Below, piece by piece: positions 16,601 to 24,710 of a stretch of DNA of 28,715 nt. Each line of letters opens with the position of its first letter. The first letter of the stretch is position 1. Source of the stretch: Streptococcus parasanguinis (lineage in GTDB: Bacteria > Bacillota > Bacilli > Lactobacillales > Streptococcaceae); contig JAGZZN010000022.1 of the NCBI GenBank assembly GCA_018377375.1, positions 1-28,715 of the forward strand. Reading direction: 5' to 3'. The notes below the pieces were generated by a model. That model was given only the letters and a program-made list of their open reading frames with translations, was not told where the DNA came from and did not search any database. The translations under genes were made by a program, and so were the position numbers.

Positions 16601-17359
16601 ATGACAGAACCAATTTTGCAAGTCAAGGACTTGTCGGTTTATTACAATAAAAAGAAGGCTTTGAATAGTGTCTCTTTGGATTTTGCTCCAAAGGAGATTA
16701 CAGCCTTGATTGGTCCTTCAGGATCAGGGAAATCTACCCTTTTAAAAGCCATTAACCGCATGGGTGACCTCAACCATGAGGTCACCACCACAGGAACCAT
16801 CCTCTACAATGGACATAATATCTATGGACCACGGACCGATACGGTCGAATTGCGCAAGGAAATCGGAATGGTCTTCCAGCAGCCCAATCCTTTCCCAATG
16901 TCCATTTATGATAATGTGACCTATGGCTTGATGATTAATGGTGTCAAGGACAAGGCTGTCTTGGATGAAGCAGTTGAAACTTCTTTGAAACGCGCTTCCA
17001 TTTGGGATGAAGTCAAGGATCGCCTGCATGATTCAGCGATCGGGCTTTCCGGTGGTCAACAGCAGCGGGTCTGTGTGGCGCGGGTCCTTGCGACCAGTCC
17101 GAAGATTATCCTTTTGGATGAGCCAACTTCTGCACTAGACCCGATTTCAGCTGGGAAGATTGAAGAAACCTTGTATGGACTAAAAGACCGCTACACCATG
17201 CTTTTGGTGACCCGCTCCATGCAGCAAGCGAGTCGGATTTCTGATAAAACAGCCTTTTTCTTGGATGGCGATTTGATTGAGTACAATGACACCAATGAAA
17301 TGTTCTTGAACCCAGCTAAGAAAGAAACAGAAGACTATGTCTCTGGTAAATTTGGATAG
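16601..17359 (+). CDS. pstB: Phosphate ABC transporter ATPase PstB, second copy (H-loop Arg)
   Basis: A 252-residue paralogue of the preceding ATPase with intact Walker A (GPSGSGKST), Q-loop (VFQQPNPF), signature (LSGGQQQR) and Walker B (IILLDEPTSALDP). The H-loop reads VTRSMQQA: the switch histidine is replaced by Arg205 (codon CGC, 17213-17215), where the first copy has CAC in the same context. In ABC ATPases that histidine contacts the ATP gamma-phosphate, so this copy may hydrolyse poorly and form a degenerate site in a heterodimer. I recall the same VTRSMQQA in other streptococcal PstB, which would make it an inherited trait and not a recent mutation. AAGGAAAATAGA precedes the start. Confidence 0.94.
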   Translation: MTEPILQVKDLSVYYNKKKALNSVSLDFAPKEITALIGPSGSGKSTLLKAINRMGDLNHEVTTTGTILYNGHNIYGPRTDTVELRKEIGMVFQQPNPFPMSIYDNVTYGLMINGVKDKAVLDEAVETSLKRASIWDEVKDRLHDSAIGLSGGQQQRVCVARVLATSPKIILLDEPTSALDPISAGKIEETLYGLKDRYTMLLVTRSMQQASRISDKTAFFLDGDLIEYNDTNEMFLNPAKKETEDYVSGKFG

Positions 17360-17371
17360 GAAGAAAATAAA

Positions 17372-18025
17372 ATGTTACGAGTTCAATTTGAAGAAGATTT
17401 AGAGAAGTTGCATAACCAGTTTTATGCAATGGGAAATGAAGTGTTGAGTCAGATCAACCGTACGGTCCGCGCTTTCGTTACCCATGACCGTGAATTGGCC
17501 CGCCAAGTTATCGAAGATGATGCGGAGATTAACGACTACGAAGTGAAATTAGAGCGTAAATCCTTTGAGATTATTGCCCTTCAACAGCCCGTTTCACAAG
17601 ACCTTCGTGTCGTGATGACTGTCTTAAAAGCGGTCTCTGACTTAGAGCGGATGGGTGACCACGCAGTATCAATTGCCAAAGCAACCATTCGCATGAAAGG
17701 GGAAGTCCGGATTCAATCTGTTGAGGAAGAGATCAGCAAGATGGGCCGTGAAGTCAAAGATTTTGTCGAAGCGACACTAGATGTTTACCTCAAAGGCGAT
17801 GTGGATTTGGCCTATGAAGTTGCGACACGAGACGAAGTCATCAACCATTACTTCGATAGCATCCAAGAATTAGCAACAGAAGAAATTCGGAAAAATCCTG
17901 AGTCCATCGTGACAGGACGGGATTATTTCCAAGTGATCAACTTCTTGGAACGTATCGGAGATTATGCAAAAAACATCTGTGAATGGGTGGTTTACTTCGA
18001 GACAGGTAAAATTATCGAAATGTAA
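17372..18025 (+). CDS. phoU: Phosphate uptake regulator PhoU
   Basis: A 217-residue all-helical protein built of two PhoU repeats. Each ends in a metal-binding ExxxD helix: DLERMGDHAVSIAKA in the first and FLERIGDYAKNICEW in the second. PhoU couples the Pst transporter to its two-component regulator and damps phosphate uptake when phosphate is plentiful. No PhoR/PhoP pair is in this window. It is the last gene of the pst operon, 12 bp after the second pstB, and is followed by a strong terminator. Confidence 0.95.
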   Translation: MLRVQFEEDLEKLHNQFYAMGNEVLSQINRTVRAFVTHDRELARQVIEDDAEINDYEVKLERKSFEIIALQQPVSQDLRVVMTVLKAVSDLERMGDHAVSIAKATIRMKGEVRIQSVEEEISKMGREVKDFVEATLDVYLKGDVDLAYEVATRDEVINHYFDSIQELATEEIRKNPESIVTGRDYFQVINFLERIGDYAKNICEWVVYFETGKIIEM

Positions 18026-18048
18026 GATCATGGACTCTTTTCGATCAC

Positions 18049-18080
18049 AGACAGGCATTGTCATGCTTGTCTTTTCTTTT
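18049..18080 (+). terminator. pst operon terminator
   Basis: AGACAGGCAT (18049-18058) pairs with ATGCTTGTCT (18063-18072), one G-U pair and a 4-base loop, followed by TTTCTTTT. Confidence 0.88.
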
Positions 18081-18092
18081 ATCTTAACTTTG

Positions 18093-18101
18093 TGATAAAA
18101 T
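18093..18101 (+). promoter_or_regulatory. pepN extended -10 promoter
   Basis: TGATAAAAT (extended -10; TAAAAT 18096-18101) lies about 53 bp upstream of the pepN ATG. Confidence 0.5.
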
Positions 18102-18154
18102 AGTTTTGTTAGGGCTTTTCATTGGAAAGCATGAAACATTTAAAGGAGGAAATT

Positions 18155-20698
18155 ATGCAAGCAGTTGCACATTTTGTAGAAACATTCGTTCCAGAACATT
18201 ACGAAGTGTTTTTGGATTTAAGTCGTAAAAGCAAGACCTTTAGCGGTCGTGTGGTGATTACAGGTCAAGCCAAGGCGGACAAGATCTCGCTTCACCAAAA
18301 GGATTTGACCATCGAAACAGTAGAAGTAGCAGGTCAAGCCCGTCCATTTACGGTTGATGATGACAATGAAGCAGTCTATGTTGAATTGGAAGGAACAGGT
18401 CAAGTGACAGTTACTCTGACCTATTCTGGTAAGATCACAGACAATATGACAGGGATTTACCCATCTTACTACAGCATTGATGGCGTGAAGAAGGAAGTCC
18501 TCTCTACCCAGTTTGAGAGCCATTTTGCGCGTGAAGCTTTTCCAAGTGTGGACGAGCCTGAAGCCAAAGCAACTTTCGATCTTTCTTTGAAATTTGACCA
18601 AGAAGAAGGTGAAATTGCCCTCTCAAATATGCCTGAAATTGATGTGGAAAACCGCAAAGAAACAGGTATTTGGAAGTTTGATACGACTCCACGGATGTCT
18701 TCTTACCTCCTTGCCTTTGCTGCTGGAGATCTTCAAGGAGTGACAGCTAAGACCAAGAATGGAACCCTAGTCGGTGTCTACTCTACCAAAGCTCACCCAT
18801 TAGAAAACTTGGACTTCTCATTGGATATTGCCGTTCGTGCTATTGAATTTTATGAAGACTACTATGGCGTGAGGTATCCAATCCCTCAATCCCTTCATAT
18901 CGCCCTTCCAGACTTCTCTTCAGGAGCGATGGAAAACTGGGGCTTGGTAACCTACCGTGAAGTCTACCTTCTAGTAGATGAAAACTCTACGGCCCAAAGC
19001 CGTCAAACAGTAGCCTTGGTGGTGGCTCACGAATTGGCTCACCAATGGTTCGGAAACCTCGTGACCATGAAATGGTGGGATGATCTCTGGTTGAATGAAA
19101 GCTTTGCCAATATGATGGAATATGTCAGCTTGGATGCCATTGAACCAAGCTGGAATATCTTTGAAGACTTCCAAACAACTGGAGTGCCTGCTGCCTTGAA
19201 ACGCGATGCTACAGATGGCGTTCAATCCGTCCATGTGGAAGTCAAACACCCAGACGAGATCAACACTCTTTTTGACCCAGCAATCGTTTACGCTAAGGGT
19301 AGCCGTCTTATGCACATGCTTCGTCGATGGTTAGGCGATGACGCCTTCCGTAAAGGGTTGAAGATCTACTTTGAAAAACACCAATACGGCAATACTATCG
19401 GTCGTGACCTTTGGGATGCTCTTGGGCAAGCTTCAGGTCGTGATGTCGCAGCCTTTATGGATTCTTGGTTGGAGCAACCAGGATACCCTGTTGTTTCAGC
19501 TTCTGTGGAAAACGATACCTTGATCATCCGTCAAGAGCAGTTCTTCATCGGAGAAAGAGAAGAAAAAGGACGCAAGTGGGTTGTTCCGTTAAATAGCAAC
19601 TGGACCGGTATTCCAGATACCTTGGAAACAGAAGTTTTAGAAATTCCAAACTACAGTGCCTTGAAAGCAGCTAATAGCGGAGCTCTTCGCTTCAATACAG
19701 AAAATACAGCTCACTATATCAGTGACTACCGTGGGGAATTGTTGGAAGACATCCTTGCTGACCTTGCTAGCTTGGATAGCACTTCAAAATTACAAGTGGT
19801 TCAAGAACGTCGTCTTTTAGCTGAAAGTGGTCAAATTTCTTATGCAAGCCTCTTGCCAGTGATTGAACACTTGACAGAAGAAAGTTCCTACTTGGTTGTT
19901 TCAGCTGTTTCGAGCGTCTTAGCTGGAATCAGTCTCTTTGTGGATGAAGGAACTGAAACAGAAGCTGCCTTCCATGAGTTGTTGAAACGCTTGAACCGTT
20001 ACAACTTTGAACGCTTGGGTCTAGAAGCTAAGCCTGGTGAAACAGAAGAAGACGAAAAAGTTCGTCAGCTAATGATTGCTAATATGATCAAGGCCAATGA
20101 TGAAGCTGCAAAAGCTCAAGCGAGCGTTATCTTTGAAGCGCATGCAGATGATTTGGAAAAACTTCCAGCTGCCATCCGCCTGCAAATCTTGGTCAACCAA
20201 ATCAAGCACCAGGAAACCAAGGAGCTTAGCCAACAATACCTTGATACTTATGTTAAGACAGTAGATGGAAACTTTAAACGCCAGTTGGCGGCTGCACTTT
20301 CTTATACCAAGGATGAGGAAACTTTGGAAGCTCTATTGAAGGAGTGGAAGAACAAGGATGTGGTGAAACCTCAGGACTTGGCTATGAGCTGGTACTACAA
20401 CTTCTTGCACGATGACTTTACCCAAGGAAGAACTTGGACTTGGGCGCGTGAAAACTGGGATTGGGTCAAGAAAGCCCTCGGTGGTGATATGAGCTTTGAT
20501 AAGTTTGTCATCTACCCAGCTAACTGTTTCAAGACCCGTGAACGCTTGAATGAATACAAGGCCTTCTTTGAGCCTCAATTGGATGATATGGCGATCAGCC
20601 GAAACATCAGCATGGGTATCAAGGAAATTGCAGCGCGTGTGGATTTGATCCAACGGGAAAAAGCAGCAGTAGAAGCCGCTATCCTTGCTACGAAATAA
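18155..20698 (+). CDS. pepN: Aminopeptidase N (M1 family, lysyl aminopeptidase)
   Basis: An 847-residue zinc metallopeptidase that removes N-terminal residues from peptides. It is cytoplasmic, with no signal peptide. The substrate-anchoring GAMENWG motif and the zinc site HELAHQWFGN (His292, Glu293, His296) with the third ligand Glu315 in NESFAN are intact. The long helical C-terminal domain (about 530-847) is of the ERAP1-like type. The start ATG 18155 is fixed by AAAGGAGG five bases upstream and gives MQAVAHFVE, the usual streptococcal N-terminus. An in-frame TTG at 18122 is less likely. In pneumococcus ciaRH follow pepN closely, as I recall; here 5.4 kb of other genes intervene. Confidence 0.96.
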   Translation: MQAVAHFVETFVPEHYEVFLDLSRKSKTFSGRVVITGQAKADKISLHQKDLTIETVEVAGQARPFTVDDDNEAVYVELEGTGQVTVTLTYSGKITDNMTGIYPSYYSIDGVKKEVLSTQFESHFAREAFPSVDEPEAKATFDLSLKFDQEEGEIALSNMPEIDVENRKETGIWKFDTTPRMSSYLLAFAAGDLQGVTAKTKNGTLVGVYSTKAHPLENLDFSLDIAVRAIEFYEDYYGVRYPIPQSLHIALPDFSSGAMENWGLVTYREVYLLVDENSTAQSRQTVALVVAHELAHQWFGNLVTMKWWDDLWLNESFANMMEYVSLDAIEPSWNIFEDFQTTGVPAALKRDATDGVQSVHVEVKHPDEINTLFDPAIVYAKGSRLMHMLRRWLGDDAFRKGLKIYFEKHQYGNTIGRDLWDALGQASGRDVAAFMDSWLEQPGYPVVSASVENDTLIIRQEQFFIGEREEKGRKWVVPLNSNWTGIPDTLETEVLEIPNYSALKAANSGALRFNTENTAHYISDYRGELLEDILADLASLDSTSKLQVVQERRLLAESGQISYASLLPVIEHLTEESSYLVVSAVSSVLAGISLFVDEGTETEAAFHELLKRLNRYNFERLGLEAKPGETEEDEKVRQLMIANMIKANDEAAKAQASVIFEAHADDLEKLPAAIRLQILVNQIKHQETKELSQQYLDTYVKTVDGNFKRQLAAALSYTKDEETLEALLKEWKNKDVVKPQDLAMSWYYNFLHDDFTQGRTWTWARENWDWVKKALGGDMSFDKFVIYPANCFKTRERLNEYKAFFEPQLDDMAISRNISMGIKEIAARVDLIQREKAAVEAAILATK

Positions 20699-20714
20699 AT
20701 GAAATAAATTTATA

Positions 20715-20756
20715 AAAGATGCTACAGAATTCATTCTGTAGCATCTTTTGTTTTTC
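20715..20756. terminator. Bidirectional terminator between pepN and the histidine kinase gene
   Basis: A 16-bp perfect inverted repeat (20715-20730/20733-20748, core GATGCTACAGAAT) is flanked by A-rich sequence on the left and TTTTGTTTTT on the right. It serves pepN and the convergent kinase gene. Confidence 0.93.
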
Positions 20757-20795
20757 AATGAATCATTTGTATTGGATATCGAAGGAGAAGGATCA

Positions 20796-22073
20796 TTAGT
20801 TTATTGGACTTGGTAAGAGAATCTCCGTTCGATAGCGGCCATTTTCTTTGAAACGCTTGACAGTTCCTTGGTATTCTTGTACTAGAGCATCAACGTTTCG
20901 TAAGCCCCAACCATCTCTTTGACGTGTTTTACGAGTCTCTTGTTCTTGTTCATTAAAGGTATTGTTGATCGAAATAAATAGGTTTTGTTGAAAATAACGT
21001 ATATTCAGAGCCAATGTTCTCTCCGATTTATCAGTTAATCGAAGACAGGCTGAAATACTATTATCCAAACAATTTCCTAAAATAACAGCTAGAATATCAG
21101 GCTGAATAGATAATTCTTGAGGGACAAAGCAGTCAATTTCCAATTCAATTTCATCTTCCACATCATGCAATTTTTGATTCAGTAAAAAATTAATTGTTGG
21201 ATTTTTGGAGTAAAAGGTTTGTTTTCCTGAAATACTATCGGTTAACGAGTGAAGATACTCTCTAGCCTCATCTGGATTTTCTTCTAGAAGTGCCAATAGA
21301 GTTAAATGTTTATTTTTTAAGTCATGCCGAAGACTTTGCAATCGTTGGTATTCCTCTTGAGACTGTTGTGTTTCTCTTAATTGGAATTGAAGCTGTTCTT
21401 TATCTAATTTATTTTGATAATAAGCGTGCTGTTGTTGAGAAAGATGTAGGGTAAAATAAAGCGAGGAAAACGACAATACAATAAGAGACAAGAGTGAAAT
21501 GACAGAAAGATAATCTGGTCCAAATACTTGCCCTTGAATAGCTGATACAGTAAAGGCAAAAATAATCGATAAAATCGGCACGATAAATAGATACAGCCAA
21601 TTTCTTTTAGATGTTGCCATGCCTAACTTTTGATGTGTTCGGAATAACTGTCGAAGAACAAGTGTTATGACGGTTGAAAAAAGAAAACTAATGGCAAGGT
21701 AACCACTAATCAGTCCTAAATTTTTCGATACTTTTGACAGTGGAAGAAAAAGTTGGATAACTTGATTGAGGACAGCTCCTGCTAATAATGTCAGGCTTGT
21801 CTGTAAGAATATCCAAAAGGAAGAATCACGAAAGGAGTAGCCAAAATAGAGTCCTACAAGAGAGGATTCTACAATACTAAGGAGGAGATTGCTCACTAAA
21901 AAAACGCGACTTTCTAAAAATATAAACACAAAAGCCACATGAAGAAGAAAGCAACAACAAAGGAGTAAAAGTGTCTTTTTTGATTGTTTACTTTTGGATA
22001 TTGACCTAAAAAATAAAACACTTGCCAGAAATAAGTCGAACAAGATACTAATGATCCGCAATCCTATTAGCAT
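20796..22073 (-). CDS. AgrC-type sensor histidine kinase (HPK10/GHKL)
   Basis: A 425-residue membrane kinase. Residues 1 to about 205 hold six or seven hydrophobic segments with no sizeable extracellular domain, as in peptide-pheromone receptors (AgrC, ComD, BlpH). A coiled linker leads to SLRHDLKNKH with phospho-acceptor His250. The ATPase part has the N-box ILGNCLDNSISAC and a G-box DGWGLRNVD. The first base of its ATG is the last base of the regulator stop codon (TAATG), so the two are translationally coupled. No pheromone precursor gene is evident nearby, so the signal is unknown. The region is visibly more A+T-rich than pst/pepN, which suggests separate acquisition. Confidence 0.9.
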   Translation of the reverse strand: MLIGLRIISILFDLFLASVLFFRSISKSKQSKKTLLLLCCCFLLHVAFVFIFLESRVFLVSNLLLSIVESSLVGLYFGYSFRDSSFWIFLQTSLTLLAGAVLNQVIQLFLPLSKVSKNLGLISGYLAISFLFSTVITLVLRQLFRTHQKLGMATSKRNWLYLFIVPILSIIFAFTVSAIQGQVFGPDYLSVISLLSLIVLSFSSLYFTLHLSQQQHAYYQNKLDKEQLQFQLRETQQSQEEYQRLQSLRHDLKNKHLTLLALLEENPDEAREYLHSLTDSISGKQTFYSKNPTINFLLNQKLHDVEDEIELEIDCFVPQELSIQPDILAVILGNCLDNSISACLRLTDKSERTLALNIRYFQQNLFISINNTFNEQEQETRKTRQRDGWGLRNVDALVQEYQGTVKRFKENGRYRTEILLPSPIN

Positions 22074-22783
22074 TAGAAATTCCTTTCACTGAGGTAGTTA
22101 TAGTATTTTTCTTTAAAAGAAGACTGGAACTTACGACTAATTGGAAGTGAATGCTCCTCGGTTCCATTTAGCAAAATAGTCACTGTTTTCGCATCAAAAT
22201 CTTTGATATATTTGGGATTTACAATATAAGAAGCATGAATTTGAATAAAATAATCAGGTAGTTTATCTAAAATGTCTTGAGTTTTCAGTAAGGACTTATA
22301 GGTATCTGCTAGCGTGTAAATAAAAACGGATCGCTTATCTTTCTCAAAATAGGTAATGTCACTTAAAGGAATAGAGTAACTTTGTTTTCCAAATGAGAAG
22401 TTAAAGATGATTTGTCCTAAATCTAGATAACGTAAAATTCTGTCTACTACCTTATTTAGTCTTTGAGGTTCAATTGGTTTTACTAAGTAATCAAAAGTCT
22501 GCACTTCAAATACTTGTTCCATGTAATCACGATAGCTAGTCACAAAAATAATAGGGATAAAAGGATTGAACTGCCGAATTTCACGAGCAAGGTCAATTCC
22601 AGTAATTTGTGGCATATCAATATCCAAAAAGACACAATGAGTATCCTTTGTTAACTGCTCTAACATCTTTTGAGGATTGGTATATAGTTTTGTTTCTACA
22701 GGAACCTTGTCGTAAGAAAGTAAATACTGTTCTAACTGACTAGCATCTCTAGTTGAGTCATCACAAATAACGACGTTTAACAT
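22073..22783 (-). CDS. LytTR-family response regulator
   Basis: A 236-residue AgrA/ComE-like transcription factor. The receiver domain (1 to about 118) has acidic Asp8/Asp9, phospho-acceptor Asp54 in VFLDIDMP, and Lys102 in YLVKPIE. The LytTR DNA-binding domain follows (about 130-232), with DITYFEKDKRSVFIY and IHASYIVNPKYI as its recognisable parts. It is transcribed with the kinase gene. Its own upstream region contains a 21-bp-period direct repeat (22807-22841), a plausible binding site. The start has AAGGGGGA five bases upstream. I cannot assign it to a named system; a Blp-, Rgf- or Agr-like pair is possible. Confidence 0.92.
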   Translation of the reverse strand: MLNVVICDDSTRDASQLEQYLLSYDKVPVETKLYTNPQKMLEQLTKDTHCVFLDIDMPQITGIDLAREIRQFNPFIPIIFVTSYRDYMEQVFEVQTFDYLVKPIEPQRLNKVVDRILRYLDLGQIIFNFSFGKQSYSIPLSDITYFEKDKRSVFIYTLADTYKSLLKTQDILDKLPDYFIQIHASYIVNPKYIKDFDAKTVTILLNGTEEHSLPISRKFQSSFKEKYYNYLSERNF

Positions 22784-22806
22784 AAGTCCCCCTTATCAAA
22801 TTGAGT

Positions 22807-22841
22807 TGGCTAATTATGACACTAAAATGGTAAATCATGAC
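22807..22841. promoter_or_regulatory. Putative LytTR regulator binding site (direct repeat, 21-bp period)
   Basis: TGGctAATtATGAC (22807-22820) recurs as TGGtaAATcATGAC (22828-22841), 11 of 14 identical, exactly 21 bp (two helical turns) apart. The core 9-mers AAT(T/C)ATGAC have a 12-bp spacer, the geometry of AgrA/ComE-type sites. The site lies between the divergent regulator and ABC genes, 7 bp upstream of the candidate -35 of the ABC promoter. Its left half contains CATAAT on the minus strand, which could be a -10 for the regulator gene. Confidence 0.6.
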
Positions 22842-22848
22842 GTAAACC

Positions 22849-22876
22849 TTGGAAAGTCATATGTTTATTATACAAT
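22849..22876 (+). promoter_or_regulatory. Candidate promoter of the ABC transporter genes
   Basis: TTGGAA (22849-22854), a 16-bp spacer and TACAAT (22871-22876) make a weak promoter just downstream of the LytTR-type repeat. A perfect TATAAT also reads on the minus strand at 22867-22872, overlapping it, so both directions may start here. A small hairpin (22900-22916) lies just before the start codon. Confidence 0.45.
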
Positions 22877-22918
22877 AATCTTATCAAAAATGAAGGAAGC
22901 TGGGAAATCTTCTCAGTC

Positions 22919-23845
22919 TTGAGTGATGAGATGAAGACATTTGCGACACTGACTATTAGAGATTTGACAAAATCATTCGATAAGCAACATTTTGCTAATA
23001 ATCATATTTCTTTAGAAATAGAAGCTGCTAAAATTACAGCTTTTTTAGGACACAATGGAGCTGGTAAGTCCACCCTCTTAAATCAAATGATTGGTTTTAC
23101 CAAACCTGATCAAGGAGACGTTTGCTATGGAGATATTTCTTTTGTTCAAAATCGTAAACAAGCTCGCTCAATGATGAGCTATATGTCTCAACAGTATGCC
23201 CCACTTGAGAAATTGACGGTGGAACAAAACTTAGAAATGCTTGGAAGAATGAGAGGGTTAAACACCTTGGATTTGCAAAAAGAAATGGATCAGCTCTTAA
23301 CCGAGTTGGAAATTAAGGAGTACCGGGCAAAACAAGGAAAGGACCTTTCAGGTGGTTTAAAGCGTCTGACCTCTTTTGCAATGGCTTTAATCGGATCTCC
23401 GACCATCATTCTTCTTGATGAGCCGACGAACGATGTTGATCCAATACGTCGTGAAAAACAATGGCAATTATTACAGAAGCTAGCGCATAAAGGTCATACC
23501 ATTATTATCGTGACGCATAATCTCTTAGAAGTTGAAAAATATGCTGACAACTATGCCTTATTTAACCATGGGAAGTTAATCAAATCAGGACCAGTTCAGC
23601 AAATAACCTATCAAAAACAGTATCAAATATCTTTTGAGTTTAGGAATAAAGATAGCTTAGCTCTATTTCAAGATTACACCATTATCAATGGTTCGATCTG
23701 CCAGATTGAAATAGAAGAGAAGGAGTTAACGAGACTGCTACCAAAAATCACACAGGAATTGGATAGAAAGAATATTTTCAATCTGTCACTTACTCAGAAA
23801 AACATATCCATTTCAGATCTTTATAGAGAGGAGTTGACAAACTGA
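22919..23845 (+). CDS. ABC transporter ATP-binding protein
   Basis: A 308-residue single-domain ATPase of the exporter/ABC-2 type. Walker A GHNGAGKST (Lys50), Q-loop SQQYAPLEKLTV, a variant signature LSGGLKRL, Walker B IILLDEPTNDVDP and H-loop VTHNLLEVEKYA are all present. The C-terminal 80 residues form an accessory region. The start is uncertain: TTG 22919 gives 308 residues, while ATG 22931 gives 304 and removes MSDE; neither has a strong ribosome site. The permease gene begins one base after its stop codon. Position opposite the kinase/regulator pair suggests that pair controls it. Export of a peptide, antibiotic or lipid is possible; the cargo is unknown. Confidence 0.9.
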   Translation: MSDEMKTFATLTIRDLTKSFDKQHFANNHISLEIEAAKITAFLGHNGAGKSTLLNQMIGFTKPDQGDVCYGDISFVQNRKQARSMMSYMSQQYAPLEKLTVEQNLEMLGRMRGLNTLDLQKEMDQLLTELEIKEYRAKQGKDLSGGLKRLTSFAMALIGSPTIILLDEPTNDVDPIRREKQWQLLQKLAHKGHTIIIVTHNLLEVEKYADNYALFNHGKLIKSGPVQQITYQKQYQISFEFRNKDSLALFQDYTIINGSICQIEIEEKELTRLLPKITQELDRKNIFNLSLTQKNISISDLYREELTN

Positions 23846-23846
23846 T

Positions 23847-24569
23847 ATGACTCAATTTTTTTACTTACTTCGTTGGAACTATCTTCGTCAAAAAGATTTA
23901 TTTTTACTCTTTACGCTAGCTCAAGTTCTGTTATCCATTTCACTTCTTTTTGGTTATCCACTAGTGATAGGTGAGATTGATACGACTGCTGCCTACTATC
24001 TCTCTTCTGGTTCAATTCTGATAGGAATTATTTCTATTGGCTGTACTATCTCATCACCTGTTATAGCAAATGCGAAGTCAGAAGGACATGTAGACTATGT
24101 ACGAGCCCTTCCAATACCTCGAATTCTTATTTCCTTAGCAGATCTTTGGATGTGGATGATTGCTATTTTACCTGGAGTGTTCATTTCTGTTATACTGGGC
24201 TATTTTCGTTTTTCTGTCCGCCTAAATGTATCTGTTCTGGCTGTTTTCATCCTATTTATTATCTGTCTTACAATGATCAGTCTTGGATTTGCCATTGCGT
24301 ATACTTTTTCTCCCAATATTGTCACGCTGATGTCTCAGTTGATTCTTATGATTGGTTTGATGTTTTCACCAATCATGTACCCTGCAAGTCGTCTTCCAGA
24401 TTGGATAAACCATCTCTACCATGTTCTTCCATTTGTCCCTTCTGTCAACCTCTTACGAGCTTGCGTCTATGGCCATGACCGCATCTCATTGTTTGACTTC
24501 ACTATTCTGATTATTTGGATTTTGCTAACACAGTTACTGATCTTGAGAGTTCTTTATAAGGAAAAATAA
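23847..24569 (+). CDS. ABC-2 type transporter permease
   Basis: A 240-residue integral membrane protein with six predicted hydrophobic segments (about 15-38, 50-75, 95-118, 128-150, 155-180 and 215-237). It has the ABC-2 family layout, including a GLMFSPIMYPASRLPDWI stretch before the last extracellular loop. It forms the channel for the preceding ATPase (one-base gap). The cargo is unknown. A strong Shine-Dalgarno-like GGAAGGAGG (24571-24579) follows the stop but no ORF uses it. Confidence 0.9.
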   Translation: MTQFFYLLRWNYLRQKDLFLLFTLAQVLLSISLLFGYPLVIGEIDTTAAYYLSSGSILIGIISIGCTISSPVIANAKSEGHVDYVRALPIPRILISLADLWMWMIAILPGVFISVILGYFRFSVRLNVSVLAVFILFIICLTMISLGFAIAYTFSPNIVTLMSQLILMIGLMFSPIMYPASRLPDWINHLYHVLPFVPSVNLLRACVYGHDRISLFDFTILIIWILLTQLLILRVLYKEK

Positions 24570-24652
24570 AGGAAGGAGGGTAGATAGAAGGTTCTTCTAC
24601 GAAACAGTCATTCATTTAAAAGTAGTTCAATTGAAGAGATATTCCTACAACA

Positions 24653-24686
24653 AAAAGCAACAACTGTGTTCAGATGTTGCTTATTT
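24653..24686. terminator. Bidirectional terminator between the ABC permease and bioY
   Basis: AGCAACA (24656-24662) pairs with TGTTGCT (24675-24681), with an A-run before and TATTTT after. It serves the two convergent genes. Confidence 0.72.
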
Positions 24687-24710
24687 TAGTATGTTCGTAC
24701 CCTTTGTATC

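Noticed and set aside
22890..22922. Ten-codon ORF (MKEAGKSSQS) just before the ABC gene, as a leader or pheromone
   Set aside because: No Shine-Dalgarno, no hydrophobic or double-glycine leader features, and too short; probably chance.
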